Positions 43,381 to 52,357 of a DNA stretch of 64,000 bases are shown here, piece after piece (positions within the stretch are counted from its first letter, which is position 1; each line of letters starts with the position of its first letter). A model generated the notes under the pieces. The model was not told the origin of the DNA. It made no database searches and saw nothing but the letters and a program-made list of their open reading frames with translations. Source of the DNA: CBDBND01 sp965262665 (GTDB lineage Bacteria; Pseudomonadota; Alphaproteobacteria; Rhodospirillales; Rhodospirillaceae); NCBI GenBank assembly GCA_965262665.1, contig CBDHFR010000004.1:2542001-2606000 (forward strand). The letters run 5' to 3'. Both the position numbers and the translations under genes were made by a program.

Positions 43381-44143
43381 TCAGGGGTAGCGCGAGAAGC
43401 CGGGGGCGGCCGGCGGCGGCGCGGCCTGCGCCTCGTGCAGGATCCAGTCCCGGAACGCCCGCAGCTCGGGCCGATGGCGGCCCCGAGCCTGCTCGCCGCC
43501 GCCTGGATCAGCATGGAGTAGAGGCGGAAGCCGGAGGCCCGCGAGAGGTCCGGGGTGGGCAGGCCCTGGCGGGCGAACCAGTAGGACCAGTCGGCGTCCC
43601 AGCCGAGGTCGTAGAGCAGCGGCCAGTTGCGCAGCTCGGCCGGGCCGCGGGGGTGGCCGCGCGCGGCGAGCAGCGCCGGGTCAGCGGGCGGGGGGCGGAG
43701 GTCTCGCCCGAATAGGCGAGCCAGGCGTCGAAGTCGCGTAGCGACGGGTCGACGCTTCGATGGTTGGTCTCGAGCTCGATGGCGATGCCGGGATGGGCCG
43801 CCTTGAACGAGGCGAGCCTCGGCAGCAGCCACTTCTCGGCCACCGCCTCGACCGAGACGATGCGCACGCGGCGGGGGGTCGCGCGCTGTTGCTCGGAGAC
43901 GCCGTGGACTTCGGCCAGGATACGCTGCACCTCCTTGAGATAGGCGCGGCCGCGGCGGTTGAGGTGCACGCTCCGGCGCCGGCGCTCGAACAGCTCGGCG
44001 TCGAGATGCTTCTCCAGGGTGCGGATGCGGTGGCCGACGGCGGCGGCGGTGACGCCGAGTTCCTTGCCGGCCAGCACGAAGCTCTGGTGGCGGGTGGCGG
44101 CCTCGAAGAAGCGTAGGCTGTCGAGCGGGGGCAGGTGGAGCAC
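43381..44143 (-). pseudogene. LysR-family transcriptional regulator, frameshifted
   Basis: GcvA-like LysR regulator. The N-terminal wHTH is intact (LPPLDSLRFFEAATRHQSFV, LAGKELGVTAAAVGHRIRTL). The effector domain starts normally (VRIVSVEAVAEKWLLPRLAS) but is out of frame after SGETSAPRP. The rest is recovered in other frames as LRNWPLLYDLGWDADWSYWF and LPTPDLSRASGFRLYSMLIQ, with a probable small deletion, ending near 43381. It is very GC-rich compared with the core genes here, which suggests a foreign origin. Confidence 0.75.
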
Positions 44144-44189
44144 GGCGAAGGTCCGGAAGAGGCCCGTTGATAAAACGTGGTTATGTCAT

Positions 44190-44544
44190 CTCATATCCGC
44201 GCGTCGCAAGCAAGGTGGGGCGGAGCGGCGGGACGGCCGGAGCACGGGCCCTAGCGGCCGCGGAAGCGCCTGCGGTCGCCGTGGCGCTCGGTGGTCTCGT
44301 GGATGTCGAGGAGGATGCGCCGGACCTCTTCGTAATACGCGCGACCGCGGCGGTTGAGGTACACGCCGCGGCGCCTTCGCTCGAACAGCTCGGCGCCGAG
44401 ATGGCTCTCCAGCATGCGGATACGGTGGGCGACGGCGGGCGGGGTGACGCCGAGCTCCTTGCCGGCATGGGCGAAGCTCCGGTGGCGGGCGGCGGCTTCG
44501 AAGAAGCGCAGGCAGTCGAGAGGCGGCAGGGATATCACGGATTC
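44190..44544 (-). pseudogene. Second LysR-family regulator, truncated after the DNA-binding domain
   Basis: Its wHTH (ISLPPLDCLRFFEAAARHRS, HAGKELGVTPPAVAHRIRML) is close to that of the neighbour at 43381. It runs through RGRAYYEEVRRILLDIHETT and then breaks off near residue 95. There is no effector-binding domain. A longer N-terminal extension to 44637 is in frame but unlike the family. Confidence 0.7.
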
Positions 44545-44889
44545 GGGCGCAGGAAACGGTGGGGTTGGAGGTAGATAAACAGATACTTCGTAATTGCACA
44601 AATACAACTTTCTCAAAAGACCTCCCGAGGGAGTCACGCCGGAGTGCCATTTCGCCCTTGAGGTCGTGCATCGAGGGGGTTCTCAGCATAAAACGAACGG
44701 ACCTATTAATGAAAATGCATTTGTTCTAAAGTCGAAAACATCAATTTTTTCAATCATTTAAAAGCCCTATATGATTCGGTCCCGTCAGTGGTGTTCCATG
44801 GACGCCGCTGATATCAAGGGGCGCGAACCGGGAGCGGCACGACAATGGGTACGATTTGTGCGAAGTGGTTGGAAGCTGTCTGTTCAGCC

Positions 44890-45030
44890 CTAATTAGGAG
44901 CGCCGAGCCGATCCGAGGCCATGACGGCGCCTCGGGTTTGTTTGCAAATGTCTCGGCGGTTGAGACAGCGCTGATAATTGAACTGGTTGTTGGATCGAGG
45001 CCTAGACAGAGGTGAATTTCTGCAGGGTCT
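44890..45030 (-). pseudogene. IS6-family transposase C-terminal remnant
   Basis: The minus strand gives KTLQKFTSV then, past a lesion, NQFNYQRCLNRRDICKQTRG, the end of an IS6 transposase. It lies just upstream of the next gene. The interval 44640-44889 shows nothing recognisable apart from AT-rich sequence. Confidence 0.6.
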
Positions 45031-45051
45031 TAATACATGGGAGTTAGACGG

Positions 45052-45531
45052 ATGAAAGTTAAACGGGTTGATTACAAGAAGCTGAGCACGAAACAGAAGG
45101 AAATTTACAACTTTCAGAAACTTGCTGGGGTATTGGCGGAATACGGCTTCAACTGCATCAAGCTTCACGACGACTGGCAGGGTGCCGATTTTCTAGCTTA
45201 CCACAAAGATGGAAAGAAGACGCTAAAGGTACAACTCAAAGGAAACCTGCACATCGCCAAAAAATACCAGGGCAAAGAGATTCATATGGCTTTCCGGGTC
45301 AAGGGAACCTGGTACCTCGTGCCTCACGATGAATTGGTCAAGATGGTAAAAGAGGCGGCGCCCTCGTGGCTCGAGTCTAAGTCATGGAAACAGGGTGGAG
45401 GGTACGGTAGCACTCGCCCGTCGCAAAAACTAATGGACAGGCTTTCTGAATATACTTTGAAGGAACAGGCAAACCCTCTCTATCTGAGACATGACCTGAA
45501 TCCCCCATCAGTCGCTTTCCCGGCCGCTTAA
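45052..45531 (+). CDS. Hypothetical protein, possible PD-(D/E)XK nuclease fold
   Basis: 159 residues. I do not recognise the family. WQGADFLAYHKDGKKTLKVQLKGN has the spacing of a PD-(D/E)XK core (Asp, then a beta-hairpin and Q-x-K), and a helix with lysines precedes it, so a restriction- or resolvase-like nuclease is possible. The usual Glu is replaced by Gln, as in some active members. The start is placed at MKVKRVDYKK, nine bases after GGGAG; an earlier ATG at 45037 is in frame. It is flanked by mobile-element debris, which fits an orphan defence or mobile gene. Confidence 0.5.
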   Translation: MKVKRVDYKKLSTKQKEIYNFQKLAGVLAEYGFNCIKLHDDWQGADFLAYHKDGKKTLKVQLKGNLHIAKKYQGKEIHMAFRVKGTWYLVPHDELVKMVKEAAPSWLESKSWKQGGGYGSTRPSQKLMDRLSEYTLKEQANPLYLRHDLNPPSVAFPAA

Positions 45532-45714
45532 AGTTTGGACGTTTATCTTTTGCGTTTTGCAAAATCCATTTGAGGGACCAACAAGACGAAAACTGGGGAT
45601 GAGCAGAAGAACAGCCGTAACACTGACGCATATACTTGGCGGTCGGAAGCATGTTCGCGACACAAGAGAAAGGATGGTGAGGTGCGCTACGAAGTTTTGA
45701 AAGATATCGTGAAC

Positions 45715-46532
45715 TGTAGTGGTTCAGATGTGATCTGACAGTTGGCCGTTTTTCCGGCGGCCTCTGTTAGGTCAAGTTCAGTTCACGAACTTTTCCTTCC
45801 AGATTTCTTTGCCCTCGATCATGGTCTGGAACGGCGTTCTGCCGCAACACATTTTGCCCTGATGAGTGCGTTCCGTGTTGTAGTGATGTAGCCATTGATC
45901 CAGATCGTCCTGCAGCGCATCGACGCTGTCGTAGAGTCTTTTGCGGAACGCGACCTGGTAGAACTCCTGCAGCACGGTCTTGTGAAAGCGCTCGCGGATG
46001 CCGTTTGTTTGCGGTGATTTCACCTTGGTCTTGGTGTGGTCGATATCGTTGATGGCCAGGAAGAGCTGGTAGTCGTGCTTGTCCACTCGCCCGCAGTATT
46101 CCGTACCCCTGTCGGTCATGATCCGCAGCACAGGCAGGTCGTGCTCGTCATGGAACGGCAGCACCCGGTCATTGAGCAGGTCGGCGGCGGTGATCGGCGT
46201 CTTGGTGGTGTAGAGCTTGGCCTGCGCGACCTTGGAATAGGGATCGACATAGCTCTGCTGGTAGATCCGCCCCACCCCCTTCAGGGTGCCGACATAGAAG
46301 GTGTCCTGTGAACCCAGATAGCCGGGGTGGGCCGTTTCCACCTCGCCGCGGGCTTCGTCGTCGCGATTCTTCTTTTCCAAGGCCTGCACCTGGGCCTCGT
46401 ATGTGGGCCTCGGTCAGGATGATGCCGTCCTCGGCGACCCTAGCCCCCAATGCTTTAAGGCGGGCCTTGAAGTTGGCCAGGTCATGCCGCAGCCAGATCG
46501 AGCGGACGCCTGAGGGCGAGACAAAGACACCT
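45715..46532 (-). mobile_element. IS481-family element, 3' half only (copy C2)
   Basis: Same content and limits as the copy at 801: outer terminal repeat at 45715, inner end at AAAGACACC (46523-46531), and the same 13-bp insertion near 46400 that breaks the frame upstream of MQALEKKNRDDEARGEVETA. It lacks the extra 10-bp duplication of C1. Its 203-residue frame retains all three catalytic residues (DTFYVG, DRGTEYCG, ERFHKT). Confidence 0.85.
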
Positions 46533-46536
46533 TAAT

Positions 46537-46791
46537 GGATGGCTGAATTACTTCGCCGTTCCCACCAGCTTCCGAACTCTGCAATGCTTTGCACTCCAAC
46601 TGAAGAAACTGTGGCTCAAAATACTCCACCGCAGATCACAGAAGGACCGCCACGACTGGGACAAACTAGAGCGAATTATCGCGACATGCTGGCCCAAGCT
46701 GAAAATTCGACACCCGTGGCCGGACCAACGACTCGCCGTCAACTCAACCCGAGAGAGGAGCCGTGTGCATTAACGTGCCTGCACGGATTTG
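46537..46791 (+). pseudogene. Group II intron remnant: maturase C-terminus and domain-V-like hairpin
   Basis: One frame reads QLKKLWLKILHRRSQKDRHD, WDKLERIIATCWPKLKIRHP and WPDQRLAVNSTRERSRVH, then stops. This is the C-terminal tail of a group II intron reverse transcriptase/maturase. The stop lies inside a hairpin beginning GAGCCGTGTGCATTAACG (46758) and ending CACGGATTT, which has the AGC triad and shape of domain V, as is usual where the maturase gene ends near the 3' end of the intron. The 5' part of the intron is missing; the left end abuts the IS481 half. Confidence 0.65.
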
Positions 46792-46957
46792 CGGGGGGGC
46801 CAGTATTGGGGATTCCTACCGCGATCCTATGGCGGAACTGTGACCCCGCTCTGCAACCGAAAGGGCAGGGATGGAAACCCTCCGCGACGGGTGCGCGCAC
46901 CAGTGCCCTACCCGACACAGTGCCACGGCGGGGCCGAAAATAAGGATACGGGAAGAG

Positions 46958-47117
46958 ACCTACGACAAACACGCACCCCGGTACGATGGAGTTATAATGA
47001 ATCCGGTTCTAGATGATTGCCCAAACTGGAAATTAGCTTTTTGCCGCAGTTCAGTATGAGCTATTTCTTTAGCAAAAATAATGGGAAAAGCGACCCTTTC
47101 GCTTTTGAAAGCCAGAT
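46958..47117. repeat. Decayed dispersed repeat, copy 2
   Basis: Aligns with 1803-1970 over about 160 bases. It contains the exact core GTTATAATGAATCCGGTT and the following AAATTAGCTTTT tail. Confidence 0.5.
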
Positions 47118-47217
47118 GAAGTTCTAAAAATGTCCCCTGGGCGCTGAAGTCAGGCACAGACCCGGGATTGATCTGCCCCATTGAACAGGGGCGGTCTCCT
47201 AGGCTCCAGCGTGGCTT

Positions 47218-49752
47218 CTACAACGAATAACTGACCTTGGCATAAACCAGTGCGCCGTTGTGGCCCGCTGGGGAGTAGCGCGGATACTTGCGTCCATTGC
47301 CGTAGTTGATGGCCTTATCCGGATACTCGTCCAGCACGTTTTCGGCGCCGATCGAGAGAGCTAGGCCGCTCGTAAAGTTGTACCGCGCCATCAAGTCCGC
47401 CAAGCCGTAGCCGTCGAAATCGGCGGCGCTGTGGTCGTCGTACCACTCGCCGAAATAGCTGTAGCGCGCCATCAGGTACCACTGGTCGATGCTGTGGGTA
47501 AGTGTCAGGTTGAAGCGTGTCTCCGGCGCCCCGCGCTCCAGGTTGTCGATTGTGTCGTCGGCGGTGATCGTCGATCCTGCGCGGAAGTTGCGCACCTTGG
47601 TGCTGGTGTGGTTGAACGAGAGCAGCAGGTCGGTGCTGCCGAGATCCGTTTCCCAACCGTAGGAGAGCACGACATCGACGCCCTCGGTCCTGGTGTCGAA
47701 GTCGTTGGTGAAGTAGCGCACCGACGTGAATTCGCGAGCCTCTGGAACTCCAGCGGCGACCAGAGCCTGCTTGATCTCGTCCGTGACGTTGAATAGGCCC
47801 GACAGGGCGATCCGGTCATCGACATTGATGCGGAAGTAGTCCGCGGTCAGGCTCAGACCATTGTCCAGGGCGAACACGGCGCCGAGACTAAGGTTCTCGC
47901 TTTCCTCCGGCTCAAGCTCTCGACCGCCCAAGGCCATTGCCACCGGGTGGGTGGAGCCGATGGTGCCCCTCTCCTCGAAGGCGTTGGTAGCGGCATTGAC
48001 CACAGTAGAAACGTTGCGGGCGTTGGACTGACCCGGCGTCGGCGCCCGGAAGCCGCTGCCGAAGGATCCGCGCAGAGCGAACGCGTTCGTTAAGCGCAAG
48101 TGGGTGGCTAGCTTGAAATTGGTAGTGCTGCCGAAACCGTCGAAGTCCTCCCAGCGGAAGGCCCCGCCAATGCGCCAGTTTTCGGTGGCGTTCACTTCCA
48201 GGTCCAGATAGGCCGCGATATTGGCGCGGTTCCAGGTCCCGGACGATGCGGGGTTGAAGCCGCCAAAGCCGTTTGAACCGGTACCGAAACCGTACTGCTG
48301 ATAGGGCCCGATTTCCCAGGAGGCCTGCTCGCCCGTGGATATCTCGAATTCCTCTTCGCGCCATTCGAAACCGCCGGCGATGTTGAGGTCCGAGGCCATG
48401 CCGACATCGATCAGGTAGGACAGATCGAGGTTGAAGTTGGTTTCTTGTTGTGTGTACTCGCCGATGTCAAAATCCCGCTGTGAATTTGGGCCAAGGGAGG
48501 GATTCAGCGAGTTATTGAGGAAGCCATCCATGTTGTTCTCGCCGATACTGCCGGAGATGTCATAGAGCAGCCCATTAGCCAAGCCGCCCTTCACCCCGGC
48601 GACGACAGAGTAGTCGGTCATCTCCGCGCCGAAGGTCGGCGTGAACCCTTCCGGATAAAGTTCGACGAATGAAAAACAGTCCGCATCGGCAGTCACCGCG
48701 TCCCGGAAAGCCAGTAGGTTGTTGGCTGTAGACGGCACGTTATACTTCGCTTGGCAACCATCGCCACCGACCAGGAATATATTGCTGCTTGTCTTATACA
48801 CTCCGTTACGGTTCATTGGGCTGCGGAAGAAGAACGGTGTTTCCACCTCGCGGTTTGCATAGTTGCCGAACGCGTAGATGGAATGGTCTTCGTTGAGTTT
48901 GAGGCCTAGGTTGGCTACAGACTTGATGCTGTCGCTGACCTTGGGCGAACCCCAGGGCTTGGCCGGGTTTGCGACGTTCGGGATGCCGAGGTCAATCAGC
49001 GCCGTGGCGTCCTGGTGCTGTACGCTACGGTCTGTCGGCGAGGATTCGGCGTATTCGATACTCAAATTGGCAAAACCGTTGTCGGACAGCGGCAGGCCGA
49101 CATTGCCAGCGATGGTGGTCAGGTCCTCATCGGAATTCTCTGTATAAAAGCCATACCGAGCCTCGAAAGTGACGCCCTCCGAAGCATCCTTGAGGACGAA
49201 GTTCAGCACACCAGCGATAGCGTCGGAGCCGTACTGGGCCGCCGCGCCGTCGCGCAGCACCTCCATGCGCTTGATGGCTATGGCGGGAATGGCAGAAATG
49301 TCTGGCCCCTGGGCACCGTTGGAAGCGCCGTTAGAAATCCACTGTATGACTGAGCCCCGGTGCCGGCGCTTGTTGTTCATCAGCACCAGGGTGTGGTCCG
49401 GAGCCAGTCCGCGCAGGTTGACCGGGCGCAACAGGGCCGCCAGGTCGCGAGACGGGTTGTCGTTGACGTGGAAGGAAGGCACCAGCGCCCTTATCAGATT
49501 GGACATGTCGCTGCCGCCTTGATTCTCGAAATCTTCACTGCTGATGGCGTCGACGGGAACCGACGAATCCTCGACGGAACGGGGCAGCGCCCGGGTGCCA
49601 ACCACTACCACTTCCTCAATTTCCACTTGCGCGGTCTCGGATATCGCTTGGCCGCTACTAACAAACGTTGCGGCGAATAGCGCCAGCAGTGAGAGGCCGA
49701 TCTTGGAGAGATTTGAAGCTAGGCGTTCGCAGGCGATTGCTTGTTTGTTCAT
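47218..49752 (-). CDS. TonB-dependent outer-membrane receptor 2
   Basis: 844 residues. A signal peptide (about 1-38, LSLLALFAATFVSSGQA) is followed by VEIEEVVVVGTRALPRSVED, a plug with PVDAISSEDFENQGGSDMSN and RMEVLRDGAAAQYGSDAIAG, and a barrel ending YAKVSYSL. It shares order and many motifs with receptor 1 at 39850. The terminal residue is Leu instead of the usual Phe. The start is placed at MNKQAIACERLASN because the longer frame adds 62 residues before the signal peptide. Its ligand is unknown. Confidence 0.9.
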   Translation of the reverse strand: MNKQAIACERLASNLSKIGLSLLALFAATFVSSGQAISETAQVEIEEVVVVGTRALPRSVEDSSVPVDAISSEDFENQGGSDMSNLIRALVPSFHVNDNPSRDLAALLRPVNLRGLAPDHTLVLMNNKRRHRGSVIQWISNGASNGAQGPDISAIPAIAIKRMEVLRDGAAAQYGSDAIAGVLNFVLKDASEGVTFEARYGFYTENSDEDLTTIAGNVGLPLSDNGFANLSIEYAESSPTDRSVQHQDATALIDLGIPNVANPAKPWGSPKVSDSIKSVANLGLKLNEDHSIYAFGNYANREVETPFFFRSPMNRNGVYKTSSNIFLVGGDGCQAKYNVPSTANNLLAFRDAVTADADCFSFVELYPEGFTPTFGAEMTDYSVVAGVKGGLANGLLYDISGSIGENNMDGFLNNSLNPSLGPNSQRDFDIGEYTQQETNFNLDLSYLIDVGMASDLNIAGGFEWREEEFEISTGEQASWEIGPYQQYGFGTGSNGFGGFNPASSGTWNRANIAAYLDLEVNATENWRIGGAFRWEDFDGFGSTTNFKLATHLRLTNAFALRGSFGSGFRAPTPGQSNARNVSTVVNAATNAFEERGTIGSTHPVAMALGGRELEPEESENLSLGAVFALDNGLSLTADYFRINVDDRIALSGLFNVTDEIKQALVAAGVPEAREFTSVRYFTNDFDTRTEGVDVVLSYGWETDLGSTDLLLSFNHTSTKVRNFRAGSTITADDTIDNLERGAPETRFNLTLTHSIDQWYLMARYSYFGEWYDDHSAADFDGYGLADLMARYNFTSGLALSIGAENVLDEYPDKAINYGNGRKYPRYSPAGHNGALVYAKVSYSL

Positions 49753-50052
49753 GTTGCTTGGTTCCATTAACTGATCGGGTATAGCAGTCCCGCCGCGAAT
49801 GCCAGGGAGTACCAAGCTTCGGGCGAATCCTTGCCGTCTCTTGATAATATGGAGGGGAACGCTGTTAGGCCATAACTGAAGTCGGGCGCGGAGCGCAGAG
49901 GAGTGTTTCCATATAGATCCCGCAATGGGGCTCGGCACGAATCGTTGACGTTTTAGCTTGTTGCGATGGTGGGATGTGAGGTGTCATTGCCCCTGCAGGC
50001 GTAGCGTGTTCACGGGGCCTTGCCGAAAGGCGCCCGCCAATTCCAACAGGAA

Positions 50053-50388
50053 AGGGCAACGACATGGATGTTTTTTGTCGGACTGGATGTATCGCTGGCA
50101 AGAACGGCACTTTGCGTTGTGAGCGAGAAGAGCAAAATCGTGAGGGAGGCGCAGGTCGCCAGCGAACCTGAAAAGCTCGTTGCGCTCATGTGTGACCTGC
50201 CTCATGGGATCGTCCCGGCCGGCCTTGAAGCAAGCCCTCTGTCTCAATGGCTACACAAGGGGCTGAGTGCAGCGTGCTTCGAAACCGTGCCGATGGAGAC
50301 CCGGCAGGTAAAGAGTGCGCTGAAGGCCATGCCGGTCAGGACGGGCCGCCGGGATGCCGAAGGTATCTGCCCCCTCATCTCGAGATAG
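50053..50388 (+). pseudogene. IS110-family transposase N-terminal fragment
   Basis: FVGLDVSLARTALCVVSEKS is the RuvC-like first strand with the catalytic Asp of IS110 enzymes. VPAGLEASPLSQWLHKGL and METRQVKSALKAMPVRTGRR follow, then a stop after DAEGICPLISR. In intact members this region reads TDRRDAEGIA, so a catalytic Asp is damaged here (TGRRDAEGI). The remaining two-thirds are missing. Confidence 0.7.
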
Positions 50389-50440
50389 TCGTCGAGAGCT
50401 GCGGGAGTATTAGGATGCAAGGGTGCCTCGACTACACAAT

Positions 50441-50647
50441 CATCTTTGGCGAGACCCACCTTCCATCTTTGGCGAGACCCACCTTCGCCGGGCGCACAGG
50501 GACTATGCTCGATATTACGGTCGCGCTCGGACTCATCCGTCACTCGCGAAAGATTGTCCGGTTCCGCGTCCCTCCGAACGGGCTGGCACTATCTTAGAGC
50601 GTAAACACTTTGGTGGATTTCATCACGAATGCAGGCCGATGAAGTAA
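50441..50647 (+). pseudogene. Integrase-core transposase C-terminal fragment with 23-bp duplication
   Basis: DYARYYGRARTHPSLAKDCP and GTILERKHFGGFHHE are the end of an rve-type (IS3/IS481-like) transposase. Two perfect 23-bp tandem copies at 50441-50463 and 50464-50486 interrupt the GETHL start. It may belong with the HTH fragment at 61671, which is of a similar type. Confidence 0.6.
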
Positions 50648-50764
50648 ATGGAAGGGGCGCCGCCGGCGTCGGCGCACCATACCGACTACATCGGTTACTG
50701 GCTCAAAGTGCTGCGCGACGATGGTCGTATCATCTCTCGCGCCACGGACCCGATGGCGTGTAGA

Positions 50765-50815
50765 TTATACGACAAAGGTGCGCTTGGATGCGCTGAAGTT
50801 ATAATGAATCCGCTT
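50765..50815. repeat. Decayed dispersed repeat, copy 3 (core only)
   Basis: Contains TACGACAAAGGTGCGCTTGG and GTTATAATGAATCCG, matching the core of the repeats at 1803 and 46958. The AT-rich tail that follows has diverged. Confidence 0.45.
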
Positions 50816-50929
50816 TTATTTTGATTACGCAGTTCTATTGTCAGATTCTTAGAATAATCCAATTTAATTATTTATTACATAATACCAATGAATTACGTGT
50901 AACTAAAATTGTGAAATAGAGACTTACTC

Positions 50930-51190
50930 ATCGAACGGGTAGAAAACTCACATCAACCCTTCGAAGACGGAAAGGGTCGAAGGCACGGTTCAGAGACAGC
51001 AAGACCCTGCAGAAACTCGCCTCCGTCCATGCTTCGATCTACAACCATTTCAACCACCAACGCCATCTCAACCGCCGCGATATTTTCAAACAAGCCCGAG
51101 CCGCTGCCCTGGCCGAGTGATGTCAACTCGCAGCCTAAAAGTCCTTGATTGTAGGTTCTCTAGGTCCGGCCCAGTTAGTCTGACAATGCC
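50930..51190 (+). mobile_element. IS6-family right-end remnant
   Basis: Degenerate coding sequence for GRVENSHQPF-like (ERVENSHQPF) and, after a frameshift, NHFNHQRHLNRRDIFKQARA. It is the last third of an IS6 transposase with the catalytic Glu. After the stop there are about 65 bases of untranslated end and the terminus AGTCTGACAATGCC at 51177-51190. The same untranslated end is repeated at 54033 and 58310. The cassette gene at 51280 starts right after it. Confidence 0.75.
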
Positions 51191-51279
51191 TTCGGGAGGG
51201 ACAGGTCGGCAAAGCGGAACTGCGCGCCAAGTATTTTGACTACGACGCGGCAACCGTGCCGCTCAAAATGTGAGAGATC

Positions 51280-52044
51280 TTAGTCTTGCCGAGACAAGGC
51301 CGCGATGACCTGACCGAACCCCGCTTGCCCGCCCGGAAAATTCAAATGCCTCATCGCCATCGAGAACGTCGCCAAATTGCTAGAGACGACCGGTTTACCC
51401 ATAGTGTGTTCCAGCTCTTCGATGACATCCAAGGTGTTAAAGTCTGTACAACAAATCAATAAGGCTTCGGCCTCCTCACGATCAACCGACATGGCGAGAT
51501 CATAAACCTCTGTGGGCGACACCCGCGACATGGTTTTGATCCCCTCCAAAGTTGTGTTGAGGCCGAGACCTTTGGCCGCCACCACGTCAAAACCGACCCG
51601 GTCAAGAAACGCCGCTTCCTCTTTATTGGTTTCATCTGTGTAGGGAGACGCCATGGCAACGCGTGAAACACCCAAGTCCGTCAATGTTGCTTTAATAGCT
51701 GTTGCTGTGGTGATGGCTGGGCAGTCCGCTGCATCGCTTATCACAGGAACGAGTGCATCGTCGCCGTATTTCATGGAATCCGATGTGCAGCCGAAGACGA
51801 TAAGGTCACAACTGCATGAACCGAGCTGGGAGGCTGCAACAGCGAGATCTTTGATCAGAGTGTCACGATGAAAGCCCGGATCTCGGTCCAAATGCTGGTC
51901 TTTGTGCAAGGGAATGCGCGCAAAGTGAAATGACAAGTCTTTGGGGGCCAAACGGTTGAACTCAACTTCATTGGTGGTGTTGGACTCAGGAACAATCACT
52001 CCCACCCGGGTGATACGCGTTTGCATCGGACCGACTTCGCTCAT
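51280..52044 (-). CDS. Asp/Glu racemase / maleate isomerase family protein
   Basis: 254 residues. RVGVIVPESNTTNEVEFNRL starts the first domain. The two catalytic Cys regions of the superfamily are seen in IVFGCTSDSMKYG and LLICCTDFNTLDVIEEL. Maleate cis-trans isomerases and arylmalonate decarboxylases belong here; the N-x-x-T/E spacing after VIVPESN favours the maleate isomerase branch. Such enzymes convert maleate to fumarate at the end of some aromatic and nicotinate pathways. It is bracketed exactly by IS6-type termini at 51190 and 52071. The substrate is inferred only at family level. Confidence 0.75.
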   Translation of the reverse strand: MSEVGPMQTRITRVGVIVPESNTTNEVEFNRLAPKDLSFHFARIPLHKDQHLDRDPGFHRDTLIKDLAVAASQLGSCSCDLIVFGCTSDSMKYGDDALVPVISDAADCPAITTATAIKATLTDLGVSRVAMASPYTDETNKEEAAFLDRVGFDVVAAKGLGLNTTLEGIKTMSRVSPTEVYDLAMSVDREEAEALLICCTDFNTLDVIEELEHTMGKPVVSSNLATFSMAMRHLNFPGGQAGFGQVIAALSRQD

Positions 52045-52070
52045 AGCTTTGTTTTCAATACCCTGTCGGA

Positions 52071-52088
52071 GGCATTGTCAGAGTAAAT
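52071..52088 (+). repeat. IS6-type terminus between cassettes
   Basis: GGCATTGTCAGAGTAAAT, oriented so that the element would lie to the right. It stands 26 bases upstream of the start of the racemase-like gene. Confidence 0.7.
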
Positions 52089-52230
52089 GGGCTGGTAGTC
52101 TAGTGAGTTGAGCTATCGCCGTTCCGAGCCGCACCTTGCTTGTTCAATTCCAAGCGAACTAGTAGTTTAGTGACTAAACCCAGGGAACAAGGGCCTAAAG
52201 GAGTTGGCCCGAACCAATTACTTTGACAGT

Positions 52231-52308
52231 TATCCCTTTCGAAAAACTCCTCCACACCTAGACGTTTTGCATAACGAAGAGCGGCGGATAAGGTTTTCGG
52301 GAAGGACG
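52231..52308 (-). repeat. ~80-bp mobile-type repeat (MITE-like), copy c
   Basis: Inverted copy of the family at 58228 and 63649. TATCCCTTTCGAAAAACTCC is one end and GGATAAGGTTTTCGGGAAGG the other. It lies 50 bases downstream of methyltransferase C. Confidence 0.75.
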
Positions 52309-52357
52309 CCCGTTTCCGAGGCCGCCCCTCATCTCACTCACATTATGACGCGGTAGA

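Noticed and set aside
42915..43832. A long minus-strand open frame of 305 codons.
   Set aside because: Most of it is the reverse complement of an istB fragment and an out-of-frame part of LysR. Only its last ~33 codons match a transposase tail.
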